64,000 nt of DNA from Calothrix sp. PCC 7716 (GTDB lineage: Bacteria; Cyanobacteriota; Cyanobacteriia; Cyanobacteriales; Nostocaceae). Positions 9,772-18,100 of this stretch are shown here, piece after piece. The notes under the pieces are model-generated. The model made no database searches. It worked only from the letters and a program-made list of their open reading frames with translations, and was not told where the DNA came from. Each line of letters opens with the position of its first letter. Position 1 is the first letter of the stretch. The position numbers were made by a program, and so were the translations under genes. The stretch lies in assembly GCF_019977735.1 (NCBI RefSeq), contig NZ_AP025018.1, positions 6,018,580 through 6,082,579 of the forward strand. Direction: 5' to 3'.

Positions 9772-10135
9772 AAGGTTGCCCTGGTATACCTTCAGGTAAA
9801 GTTATGCGTAATTTACGACCAATCGTTTCAGTCAATTCGCTGGGATTCATGGCATTGTTTGCATCTGCCACTCGCCAGAATTGTTCTGGGTCGCCTAGAT
9901 ATTGGGCTGTGATGTTATCTAAGCGCTCACCTTCTGTGACTGTATGCTCTTGTAACAAAGCAAATCTTTCAGGAGATGGTACAAAACGGCGCCGCAGATA
10001 AACAATTGGTGTTCCTGTGGGGGTTTTGAGGGTAGCTGTATCTAAACCGTAATAACGACTGGTAATGGGGAAAAGATTAGCTTTCAAAGAACCAGGTTGA
10101 ATAACTCCTGGCATTACCTGCATCGAGTCAATCAT
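9764..10135 (-). CDS. LysM-domain tube/hub adaptor
   Basis: A 123-residue protein. Residues about 60-115 form a LysM domain, EHTVTEGERLDNITAQYLGD followed by FWRVADANNAMNPSEL and KLRITLPEG. In Afp7 and its relatives such a LysM domain is fused to the tube-initiator domain. Here it is a separate gene directly after it, joined by an ATGA overlap. In phages and CIS the LysM domain packs at the tube-hub interface and does not bind cell wall (family knowledge). Confidence 0.85.
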   Translation of the reverse strand: MIDSMQVMPGVIQPGSLKANLFPITSRYYGLDTATLKTPTGTPIVYLRRRFVPSPERFALLQEHTVTEGERLDNITAQYLGDPEQFWRVADANNAMNPSELTETIGRKLRITLPEGIPGQPYA

Positions 10136-10791
10136 GGGATACCTCCAATACCAAGCACGCTGAATGTTCCGGGTTGACTTCGCCTCACCAGTTGTTCTTT
10201 TTGGCGCTGATAGACCATAAACAAATTACCACCTTTGTGGTCAAATCCCAGGTCATTCACATTTAATACCCGCATTCCTAAACTCACCTTGGCGCGAATT
10301 GGATTAAGCGAAGTATCAAAAGCTTCTTCGGTGATGCTAAATTCTGTTAACCGCACGGGTAAAATTCGATTTTTGCTCCAAACAAACAGGCTTAGGAAAG
10401 TTTCCATTGGGGCAATTTCCAAGGTGCCTGATTTTGCCTGAGAGTTGTTACTTTGTAACTGACCGCTATTGGGGTAAATAATAGTTTCTAGGGCTGCTAG
10501 TTGGGGGAAAATGCCTAGTTCAGCCGTAGTAGAATTTTTCTGGGGGAATTCTAGTTGGTCAGTTGCATCAATTTCTGCATCTAGCTTAATTGTCTCAATT
10601 GGCGGACCTTTGAGTCGTAGCGCTTCTTGGCGATCGCCACTTTCATTCCCTACCCCTTGCACTTGTAATGTGCGACTAAGGGTATCGGGGTTATATTGCA
10701 TTACAATAATGCGTTGCACTACAGCAGTATTGGGGTCAATTAAGACAATGCCGCCTTTAAGTAGCCTGGGTGAACCTGAAAAGGTAGTCAT
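10132..10791 (-). CDS. CIS tube initiator/adaptor protein (Afp7 N-terminal-like)
   Basis: A 219-residue protein. It has the signature QRIIVMQYNPDTLSRTLQVQ near residues 26-45, KGPPIETIKLDAEIDATDQLE, and MRVLNVNDLGFDHKGGNLFMVYQRQKEQL near the end. These are hallmarks of the CIS tube protein N-terminal family that caps the tube at the hub. Its stop overlaps the LysM gene, so the two together equal one Afp7. It is the first core gene after the cargo block. The 247-base gap upstream could carry an internal promoter. Confidence 0.82.
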   Translation of the reverse strand: MTTFSGSPRLLKGGIVLIDPNTAVVQRIIVMQYNPDTLSRTLQVQGVGNESGDRQEALRLKGPPIETIKLDAEIDATDQLEFPQKNSTTAELGIFPQLAALETIIYPNSGQLQSNNSQAKSGTLEIAPMETFLSLFVWSKNRILPVRLTEFSITEEAFDTSLNPIRAKVSLGMRVLNVNDLGFDHKGGNLFMVYQRQKEQLVRRSQPGTFSVLGIGGIP

Positions 10792-11038
10792 GGCTAGGGG
10801 CTTTGCCTACAAAAACTCTATATCTTTTGACTGTGGAAAAACTTGACTAGAACAGCTTTGGAACTTTGGCTAAAAGTGTATAAAAGCAATCATCTGTTGA
10901 TGTTTTTTTATTATATCACTTTACCGAGGAAATACTGATTTATTTAGGTTTCTTAACAATCTTTACAAATGTACAATCGGCTTAATTATTGTAGTGATTG
11001 AGTAGGTAAGTTCAAAATTATTCCAATCAGTTTTCCTG

Positions 11039-13003
11039 TCAAAATCGAAGCGCTGCGTTTAAACCAAGGCGGAAGTACCGTAGTTGTTCAGGGTCGGTTG
11101 GGACTGGCATTCCTGGTTCACCAATTCTACCTACAAAGGGGGAGGTGGCGCCTGCTGCTCCCTCAAGCCGCAAGGAAGCGCGAGTACCTCCACCGAAAAG
11201 ATGGAAAGGAGACGAGGTATATCCCAGATAGGCGCCGCCTTCAGCATAACCTCCTGTATAGGAAGAACCAGTTCCTCTTCCTGGTGAGACCCAGGACACT
11301 CCCGCTTCGCCAAAGCCACCGAGAGTTAAGCCACCTAATGAAGGTCTGAAAGTATGTTCGAGTCCAAGGCGAACTCCTAAGAGAAATGCTTGTCGTCCTG
11401 GTGAGTCTAATTCAGCCAGCCAACGTCCGTGTACTCCAATAATCAGCTCCCATTCCCTCTGTCGGCTGAGTGGTACGCCTAAGCTAACTCCTAATCCTTC
11501 GTAAAAGCCGTGGGTACGTCCAGATGCTGCTGCAAAACTGGCATAGCCAGCCCCTAATTCAAGTGTTAAATCGACTTGAGGCGGACGTTGTAGCTCTACT
11601 AAACGAGCATTACAGCCAAAACGCACCCGATTTAGAAATGCAGGTACAAAGGCGAAGTGCCGCTCATGCATGAGTGCAAAACGTCCAAAACGGTGATGTG
11701 ATGCCATACGCGACCAGTCACCCTCACGCACGCGGTCATCAGGTCGTCCTGGGCTTGGTTGCTCCTGTTCGCGGTATTCATCGCCGTGTCCTAGCACCAT
11801 GTGCCCACCTTCATGTGCCATTGTTCCTCGGTCAAGTCCTTGTGCGTACAGCAGAACCATTCCTGGTTGCCCTGTCATGCCCGTAAAATTACTGTCATCT
11901 ACGCATGAGCGACCAGCAAGGTTGGCAATTGCCACTTCGTAATCAGCTTGCCCACCAGCGCTAGCTTCTGAAACCTGAACCTGAATAGGCATATCACGTC
12001 CGTGGCAACGATTAGTTTCACAACCATCAAAACGCACAGAATACCATCCGTTGAGGTCTTCATTCAAATTTCGCACATACTCATCGGCAATGCGACGAAA
12101 GCTCGTGGTGTCTAATTGAGCAGGTAAACTAGTAGGGGCGGATTGATCGAGTTGAGGAGGGCAATTTTGTACATCTGATAGGGTTGCATGGCGGAAGGCG
12201 ACTTTCATCGGTACAGTCACACTACAATTGTTCTCATCGTAGCGAACAGGAGCGCGACCAGTGTTAAATAATGTGCCTGTACTTGTCGCTTCTTCACGCC
12301 GAACTGAACCGCTCCAAACATTTGGTGTAGCGCTTGAAGTTACAACTGTGTCTACATGCTCGCTGAACTGGCTAGTCCCTGGCTGACCACTTTGCTGACG
12401 CTGGAGAGTAGAACCAGCAATAGAGGCAACATTAGGTAATGGGCGCCCACTTAGAACATTTAAACTATTTTGTTCTGCTTCGATTTCACTAGCATCATTG
12501 CTACCTAATATAAGTTGTAGATGTTGTGGTGTAGCCCCAACCGTTTGCCGTTGCTGCATTACATGGGTTAATTCATGCGCTAATAATCTTTGCCCCGCTA
12601 CTGTTTCTGGTGCATAATGACCAGTGTTAAATACTACACTATTTCCTACCGTATATGCTGTTGCATCTACTGCCTTTGCAGAATCTGCTGCTTTAGCATC
12701 TGTATGAACGCGCACCTGACTAAAGTCATTACCAAATCGAGATTCCATGAAACCGCGAGTTTTACGTTCAAGAGGCTGACCGGGCGAGTTTAATACCTCA
12801 TACGCAATTGGCGGTACTTCTAAGGATTCAGCCTGGTTTGCAGTACGACGCTGTAGTAACTGCTGTTTTTTACTGCATTCGCTACATCCTCCACTTGAAG
12901 CATATTGACCGCAGGAAGCGCATTTACGTTGTAGCAGTCCTGTAGAAACAGGGGTAAAGGATGATTTTTTAGTTTGGGTTTGGGTGGGCAATCTCGCTTG
13001 CAT
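11039..13003 (-). CDS. DUF4157 protein with second HExxH site and beta-barrel-like C terminus
   Basis: A 654-residue candidate CIS cargo. Residues 28-43 form a CxxC...CxxC zinc-ribbon. Residues about 70-155 are DUF4157, with HELTH at 143-147 as a zinc metalloprotease-type motif. A second HExxH lies at 397-401 (HEGGH, followed by G405-H406 and DE at 408-409), preceded by two Cys-containing loops. From about 478 to the end, Gly- and aromatic-rich alternating strands end in NAALRF, resembling an outer-membrane beta-barrel with a terminal Phe. DUF4157 proteins are linked to CIS loci and cargo loading (family knowledge). That the second site is an effector protease and the end a barrel is inference. 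There is no signal peptide. Confidence 0.75.
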   Translation of the reverse strand: MQARLPTQTQTKKSSFTPVSTGLLQRKCASCGQYASSGGCSECSKKQQLLQRRTANQAESLEVPPIAYEVLNSPGQPLERKTRGFMESRFGNDFSQVRVHTDAKAADSAKAVDATAYTVGNSVVFNTGHYAPETVAGQRLLAHELTHVMQQRQTVGATPQHLQLILGSNDASEIEAEQNSLNVLSGRPLPNVASIAGSTLQRQQSGQPGTSQFSEHVDTVVTSSATPNVWSGSVRREEATSTGTLFNTGRAPVRYDENNCSVTVPMKVAFRHATLSDVQNCPPQLDQSAPTSLPAQLDTTSFRRIADEYVRNLNEDLNGWYSVRFDGCETNRCHGRDMPIQVQVSEASAGGQADYEVAIANLAGRSCVDDSNFTGMTGQPGMVLLYAQGLDRGTMAHEGGHMVLGHGDEYREQEQPSPGRPDDRVREGDWSRMASHHRFGRFALMHERHFAFVPAFLNRVRFGCNARLVELQRPPQVDLTLELGAGYASFAAASGRTHGFYEGLGVSLGVPLSRQREWELIIGVHGRWLAELDSPGRQAFLLGVRLGLEHTFRPSLGGLTLGGFGEAGVSWVSPGRGTGSSYTGGYAEGGAYLGYTSSPFHLFGGGTRASLRLEGAAGATSPFVGRIGEPGMPVPTDPEQLRYFRLGLNAALRF

Positions 13004-13017
13004 AACTCCTTACTCCT

Positions 13018-13276
13018 CTAAATTCGACAAGGCACAGCTTTAACATGCAGATGGTCGCGGGCATCGGGGAACAAAAACTGAATCACAACCCCCTCTTGTG
13101 CTTGGGCAGCATTAATAGCATCAGTTAATTGGCGGCGCCCATCAACATCTTGAATACGACTCAAGTCTCCTCGTAATGTACCAGTTGGCGAATGCTCAAT
13201 ATCTGTTGGAGTATTGACAGGCAGGAAAGGATTCCGCAAAGCAGGGTTCCGAGGACGCGGTAGCCCTAAATCGCAT
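13018..13276 (-). pseudogene. Broken small cargo-like gene, C terminus like LAS/M74 peptidases
   Basis: A readable frame covers about 13018-13278. It lacks an ATG, and a TAG lies just upstream at 13279-13281. The only usable start is TTG at 13239. A strong GAGGAG site at 13289-13294 points at an ATG at 13276 in a different frame, so one indel near the 5' end would restore an 87-residue protein. The end reads VVIQFLFPDARDHLHVKAVPC. The DHLHV motif resembles the metal-binding His-x-His near the end of MepA/M15-type peptidoglycan peptidases. This likeness is weak inference. It lies between the two DUF4157 genes, which suggests a decayed or minimal cargo gene. Confidence 0.4.
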
Positions 13277-13309
13277 GTCTATCAATTAATCTCCTCATGA
13301 TTCAGTTAG

Positions 13310-15187
13310 CTAGTTGTTAGATGGATGCCACCATTTCTTTGATACCCGTACTACGCTAACTAGGGGTGCGATCATAGCTTGACGAACCAAGGTACGCCAA
13401 TGCTGATGGCATCCTAAAAACTCTGCAATTGGCGGCGAAATTTGGTAGTACAGCTTTATAAACGCCTGCCCCAGATGACTCCTTTGAAGTATCATATCCC
13501 GGAATTCTCTTAGCAAACAAACTTCAGATGCAAGAGGAGAACCATAGCAAGCAGTAGCAATAAAACAGGTAACTGGCGATCCCCCATAATAGCGCCAGGA
13601 TTCTGGCTGCTCAGAACTGCTAATTGGCGGTATCCACTGGAAGTAGATTACCTCAATTTCTCCTTCACCAGAATAAATTAAGCCGCCTTTGTTTCGCCAC
13701 CAAGCAGTTGTTGCTTCTTGTTTTGTCCGCCCACTTGAAAAATCAATCCAGTGAAAGCGTTCGGAAATTTGACCACGAACACTTGGATCAACACGATTTG
13801 GATCGATTTGGGTAAATAACATACCAATTACTACACCTCTATCAGAAGATGCTTCCATCGTTGCTTGAATTCGAGGAGTGATTTGTCGAAGTTCTTGTTC
13901 TGCTCTGCGACGTTGTACCTCTGTTGCAATCGAAGCGAGTGTCTGTCCGGCCAGTTGAACTGCCATTACTGATCCTTGAGCAAGCGTTTGTCTTTGTGCC
14001 ATTGTCAAACGCCGTGGAGACGATGGCACCCTGGAAGGAATAGCAGGCGGAGGTGTTGTTCCTCCAGTTTGCCCTGAACTACCAGGTCTTGGAAACCGTA
14101 TTGAAGTATGCAGTTGAGCCGTGACAGCAGGGCGATCAGCTCTAAAAGCACCTCTTGCCGCAGTTTTAGGAGCTACAGGGCGGGCAGCATCCCTTGTTGA
14201 AGCTCTGGAAGGAACATAGATTTCGAGTTGTTCTAGTCTCAAATCCTGTGCCAACCGTCTCAACGCAGAATCACAACCAGAGCAGGGAACTTGATCAACT
14301 GCAACAGTCATGCGACCACCTTGCAAATTTACCCCTGATGGCAGACCGCTCCGCAGTGCTGTAACAGCTTCTGATTCAGCATGAGCAGCTCCACTCCCCA
14401 GATAAGCACCAATACTGGTTCTAATATGACGCCCGCTTGCATCTGTGATTTGAACTGCTGCAAAAGTTTGATAGCCTTGCCCCATATCTCGACCAACACG
14501 ACCGGGAGCCAGTTCTTGTGAACTAGGAGCGCCTGGGGAACTTGAAGCAAATCCTCGTTGGCTTAACATAAATTGCAACAGTTCATCTGCTGTCATTGCC
14601 TGTCGTGCTAAACCAATTCCAGTTGCTCCCTGAACGGCGACAGATGTTTGACCAGCCATCACAGCAGAAGCAGCCAGATCGGCACTACGTTCATGGGCTG
14701 AAACAGCACTTAAAGATGGCTGAACCCCACCTCGGCTTTGTTGTACTACATGAGCGAGTTCGTGCGCCAATAACCTTTTCCCTACAGTTGTTGTTGGTGT
14801 ATAACGTCCTTCCAAAAAAGTAATGTGTTGTCCCACAGTGTAAGCCAGAGCTTTAACTGCTAATGCTGAATTCGATGCCTTGCTATCGGTATGCACCCGT
14901 ACTTGGCTGAAGTCATGCCTAAAACGTGACTCCATGAAACCACGAGTTTCTTTGTCTAAAGGTTGACCGGGTGAATGTAACACTTCATGCACAATCGGCG
15001 GGACTTCCGAAATTTCATCTTGACTAGCAGCACGTCGTTGCAAACTCAGCTCCTTATTTTTACACCCCTCACACTCCCCACCCGCAACTGTATGCTGTCC
15101 ACACGTCTCACACTTGCGCTGCAAAATCCCGCCCTGAGAAAGCGGTGATGTAGCAGGTGTTTGCTGCGCTACCGTCTGCTTGCTCAT
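13310..15187 (-). CDS. DUF4157 protein with cytidine deaminase-like toxin domain and CFI-box C terminus
   Basis: A 625-residue candidate CIS effector. Order: zinc-ribbon (C26, C29, C39, C42); DUF4157 at about 62-150 with HELAH at 142-146; a linker; a deaminase-like domain at about 240-325 with H269-A-E271 and P301-C302-S-G-C305, the zinc and proton-shuttle residues of the cytidine deaminase fold; a Pro/Arg-rich linker; a helical part; and CFIATACYGS at 541-550, the start of a CFI-box C-terminal domain. The HxE...PCxxC pair is shared with bacterial toxin deaminases (SCP1.201, YwqJ/MafB19, Pput_2613 groups), which act on nucleic acid or nucleotides. Which group applies is undecided. The start overlaps the 85-residue gene by ATGA. 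Confidence 0.75.
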   Translation of the reverse strand: MSKQTVAQQTPATSPLSQGGILQRKCETCGQHTVAGGECEGCKNKELSLQRRAASQDEISEVPPIVHEVLHSPGQPLDKETRGFMESRFRHDFSQVRVHTDSKASNSALAVKALAYTVGQHITFLEGRYTPTTTVGKRLLAHELAHVVQQSRGGVQPSLSAVSAHERSADLAASAVMAGQTSVAVQGATGIGLARQAMTADELLQFMLSQRGFASSSPGAPSSQELAPGRVGRDMGQGYQTFAAVQITDASGRHIRTSIGAYLGSGAAHAESEAVTALRSGLPSGVNLQGGRMTVAVDQVPCSGCDSALRRLAQDLRLEQLEIYVPSRASTRDAARPVAPKTAARGAFRADRPAVTAQLHTSIRFPRPGSSGQTGGTTPPPAIPSRVPSSPRRLTMAQRQTLAQGSVMAVQLAGQTLASIATEVQRRRAEQELRQITPRIQATMEASSDRGVVIGMLFTQIDPNRVDPSVRGQISERFHWIDFSSGRTKQEATTAWWRNKGGLIYSGEGEIEVIYFQWIPPISSSEQPESWRYYGGSPVTCFIATACYGSPLASEVCLLREFRDMILQRSHLGQAFIKLYYQISPPIAEFLGCHQHWRTLVRQAMIAPLVSVVRVSKKWWHPSNN

Positions 15188-15441
15188 GACCCCATCCCCC
15201 GATATACAGCATGGGCTATCTGCTGCCCCATCTGCGTGTAATTACTAGTATCAATTATTTTCATGCTACCACCATTAACACGAGGCACGGTGCCACCTTC
15301 TACTAAGCTCGGAGCTAACCCACCAACTGCCAAAAGGCGCCCTAATTCCATCTCCACTGCTGTCTGTAATAAAGGTCGCTGGGCATGAGGAACAGACACT
15401 CCATCTAAAATCAATCGCTCAATTTGCACATTAATATTCAT
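15184..15441 (-). CDS. Small uncharacterised protein coupled to the DUF4157 effector
   Basis: An 85-residue protein I do not recognise by name. It begins MNINVQIERLILDGVSVPH, has an amphipathic middle (LLQTAVEMELGRLLAVGGL) and ends TSNYTQMGQQIAHAVYRGMGS. There is no signal peptide or Cys. Its stop overlaps the effector start as ATGA, and it begins 9 bases after the zinc-ribbon gene. Tight coupling to the cargo suggests a chaperone, adaptor or immunity role. This is inference from position only. Confidence 0.7.
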   Translation of the reverse strand: MNINVQIERLILDGVSVPHAQRPLLQTAVEMELGRLLAVGGLAPSLVEGGTVPRVNGGSMKIIDTSNYTQMGQQIAHAVYRGMGS

Positions 15442-15450
15442 ACCCTGCTC

Positions 15451-15939
15451 CTAAGATGCCTGTTCTCTTCTACGGATTTGTTCCAAAACTTTCCGCAAAT
15501 CACCTATGGCATAAGCCCAGTTGTGACATTTAAAACTTCTTAAATCTATAATTGGTGTTTGACATTGATAACAAGCTAAATCAGCAATCGCGCGCGGCGC
15601 CTCAACATTAATATATTTCCTTGTTCCCAAAATTACTTTTGCTAGCATTTCTTTGCTATGTACCTGAGTTAGGGCTGAACCTACAATATCCAGCCAGTTT
15701 GTTTCCCGACCGCAGTTAGGGCAGCATCTGGTATCTCCACTGACCCACAATGGGGCGCCAATAGTCTTTGGATCCATTCCTAACAAATATTCAATTTCTC
15801 TTACATCTTCATCACATGTAACCCACCTTTCTTTACCTGGTAAAGAAGCAGGGGAATCATAAACTTGCCGGAAAACTTCTTCGCTGACTGCAAAGGTTGT
15901 CAATGATTGAGATTCTTCTGATTCATGGTTAGCTGTCAT
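15451..15939 (-). CDS. Uncharacterised CIS-locus protein with two Cys-pair zinc sites
   Basis: A 162-residue protein of unknown function. It holds CCPNCG at about residues 92-97 and CYQCQ at about 122-126, four ligands suiting one zinc ribbon. A conserved-looking N-terminal segment reads VSEEVFRQVYDSPASLPGKERWVTCDED. The C terminus is a charged helix ending IRRREQAS. No signal peptide. It sits between the ATPase gene (38 bases) and the effector-coupled small gene (9 bases). Its position favours a role in cargo handling or immunity against the deaminase, but nothing in the sequence decides this. Confidence 0.65.
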   Translation of the reverse strand: MTANHESEESQSLTTFAVSEEVFRQVYDSPASLPGKERWVTCDEDVREIEYLLGMDPKTIGAPLWVSGDTRCCPNCGRETNWLDIVGSALTQVHSKEMLAKVILGTRKYINVEAPRAIADLACYQCQTPIIDLRSFKCHNWAYAIGDLRKVLEQIRRREQAS

Positions 15940-15977
15940 TTTTTATCTCCTAATTTTCAAATAATAAGAAGAGTGAG

Positions 15978-18044
15978 TTACCTAGGCGCCCCCACTGGTT
16001 CTAAATAGCGAAAATCTATTTCATTAATTGGTCTATCTAACTTGCGAAACTCTGCCCGCGCGCTTTGCAAAACCAAAGGCATTGTTACCCCTGTCCCTTG
16101 CTGTGCGGCTAAAAAAGCGGCATTGAGAGCAATGTTATGAATGCTACCTCCTGTTAAATTCAATCTTGCCAACCGAGCAAAATCTAAGTTTTCTATCGGC
16201 ACTTCTTTAGGAAACACCTTTTGCCATATCTTCTGCCGTTCGCTGGGGTTTGGAAATTGAAAGTTGACGATAAACCGCAGGCGCCTTACAAAAGCATTGT
16301 CTAAAGCATTTCGCATATTAGTTGCTAGTATCGCTAAACCGCGAAAAGCTTCCATTCGTTGTAATAAATAGTTAATTTCAATATTGGCGTAGCGGTCATG
16401 GGAATCTTTGACCTCGCTACGTTTACCAAACAAAGCATCTGCTTCATCAAAAAAGAGTATTGCTCCACCATCCTCTGCCGCATCAAACAGGCGCCGCAGG
16501 TTTTTCTCAGTTTCTCCAATATACTTACTTACTACCGCCGATAAATCAATTCGGTATAGATTCAAACGTAACTCATTGGCAATTACCTCAGCCGCCATTG
16601 TTTTACCCGTGCCGCTTTCCCCTGCAAATAAAGCGCTAATACCCAAACCACGATTCATGCGGTTTTCAAATCCCCATTCTTGGTAAACTTTACTACGCTG
16701 TTTTACTTGGTCGGCAATTTGCTGCAACAAGCTGGTTTCTTCTGAAGGTAAAACGATATTTTTCCAGGTAGCTTTGGCGTTAAGACGCTGTGCCAAAATA
16801 TCTAATTGGGGACGGGTACTTGCTAAACAAGTAAACCATAGTTGGTTGTGTAAATTGTTTGATGGTGTATTTAGTACAGTTTGAGTAATTTGGTAAATTG
16901 TGGGTAAGTTAAGGTTAAACTGACTGGCTAGTTGGGCTGGAATCTCACCTGCCATTTTCCCTAATGCTCTTTCCCAAAGCTGCTTTTGTTCATCGGGAGT
17001 AGGTTTCTCAATATCTATGGGAATAGTTGAACGAGCATTATTAAAGCTAATTTCTCGACTACTAAGAAATAACAAGCTGTTGATGCGATTTAAGAAACGG
17101 TAAAGGTGAGCGTTTTGTGGTTCTGTTGAGGTGGTGATTTCTTGAGCATCTAGGTAAAGTATAATTGGTAAAAGTAAACTTTCTCTTTCCCAAAGACGAG
17201 TAAAGGTTTCTAAATCGGCGCCAGTAGTAGGTAATAATTCTATTGATAAACGATAAACAAATAAACCTATACTTTGCGCCGCTTGTTGTGCCACAAGTTG
17301 CTTACTAGCTGAGTCTGAACCGAGAAGTTGAATAACTAAAGGAGTTTGATAGGGTTGTAAATATGAGGTTATCGCTTCTACTACTTTTTGATGTGACAGT
17401 GGTAATTGATACTCTGTATTTTTACTATCTAACGGTGAAACTAGCGAAACTAATCGGTCATCTAAGTAATTTAATCCTTTAAGGTAATTAATAATGCGTT
17501 CATCTATCCGTAATGAGCTAGTTGTCAGAGGTTGGGCGCCAGGTTGGTTAATTTCTAGCAGGCGCCAGTAGCGCAGCGGACGTTCTGGTGAGAGTATATC
17601 CCAGGAAGCATCTTCAAAAAGGGTAAAAGCAAGGGCAAAGGTAGGATAATTTTGATGGGCATTGTCTTGAGCGCGCGCACAGAGGGCGCCGATACTGGTA
17701 TCTAATTCGATAGCAGCACATAGCAATAAAAGTTTTTGCTCAAAAGGCGATAGTCCAAGACGTTGACTCAATATCACCATTGCTGGAGGTGGTGATAAGC
17801 TTTCCGCACGAGACATTTCTCTGGCAGCAGCAGCAATTTTTTCATCTGTTATTACATTATCAGCAGGAGGTAAGGCAGGTAATAAATTGCGTCCGAGGAA
17901 GCGATGTTTTGTTGGTGATTCTATGCATATCTCTTTTTCTTGTTCTATTTTTTGTACTTGTCTTTTCAGGCATAAGCGTAACCATGTCAATGCTTTTGCC
18001 AGGTATTGTTCGTTGTTATGTTGCCATTGTTCTAGGTTATTCAT
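15978..18044 (-). CDS. CIS AAA+ ATPase (Afp15/Cis15-like)
   Basis: A 688-residue protein with a divergent N-terminal region (about 1-240), a degenerate ATPase-like region (about 240-430) and a full AAA+ domain. Walker A is GESGTGKT at 475-482, Walker B is FFDEAD at 531-536, sensor 1 ILATN at 572-576, and a likely arginine finger lies in RRLR at 587-590. This is the ATPase conserved in eCIS/tCIS loci and is thought to help assembly or disassembly of the particle (family knowledge). Unlike ClpV of type VI secretion it is not of the Clp class. A stable hairpin lies in the 56-base gap upstream. Confidence 0.88.
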   Translation of the reverse strand: MNNLEQWQHNNEQYLAKALTWLRLCLKRQVQKIEQEKEICIESPTKHRFLGRNLLPALPPADNVITDEKIAAAAREMSRAESLSPPPAMVILSQRLGLSPFEQKLLLLCAAIELDTSIGALCARAQDNAHQNYPTFALAFTLFEDASWDILSPERPLRYWRLLEINQPGAQPLTTSSLRIDERIINYLKGLNYLDDRLVSLVSPLDSKNTEYQLPLSHQKVVEAITSYLQPYQTPLVIQLLGSDSASKQLVAQQAAQSIGLFVYRLSIELLPTTGADLETFTRLWERESLLLPIILYLDAQEITTSTEPQNAHLYRFLNRINSLLFLSSREISFNNARSTIPIDIEKPTPDEQKQLWERALGKMAGEIPAQLASQFNLNLPTIYQITQTVLNTPSNNLHNQLWFTCLASTRPQLDILAQRLNAKATWKNIVLPSEETSLLQQIADQVKQRSKVYQEWGFENRMNRGLGISALFAGESGTGKTMAAEVIANELRLNLYRIDLSAVVSKYIGETEKNLRRLFDAAEDGGAILFFDEADALFGKRSEVKDSHDRYANIEINYLLQRMEAFRGLAILATNMRNALDNAFVRRLRFIVNFQFPNPSERQKIWQKVFPKEVPIENLDFARLARLNLTGGSIHNIALNAAFLAAQQGTGVTMPLVLQSARAEFRKLDRPINEIDFRYLEPVGAPR

Positions 18045-18065
18045 AGTTCAAAATCGGTGGGTTTA

Positions 18066-18098
18066 AGATTCCCGACTTATTAAAGAAGTCGGGAATCT
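18066..18098. terminator. 13-bp inverted repeat inside the CIS operon
   Basis: Arms AGATTCCCGACTT and AAGTCGGGAATCT pair perfectly over 13 bases around a 7-base loop, in the short gap between the DUF4255 gene and the ATPase gene. No U-tract follows on the minus strand, so partial termination, RNA processing or a dispersed palindrome are all possible. Confidence 0.6.
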
Positions 18099-18100
18099 GA

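Noticed and set aside
14329-14550. 73-codon frame inside the deaminase gene
   Set aside because: Shadow in another frame of the cargo gene, without a start signal.
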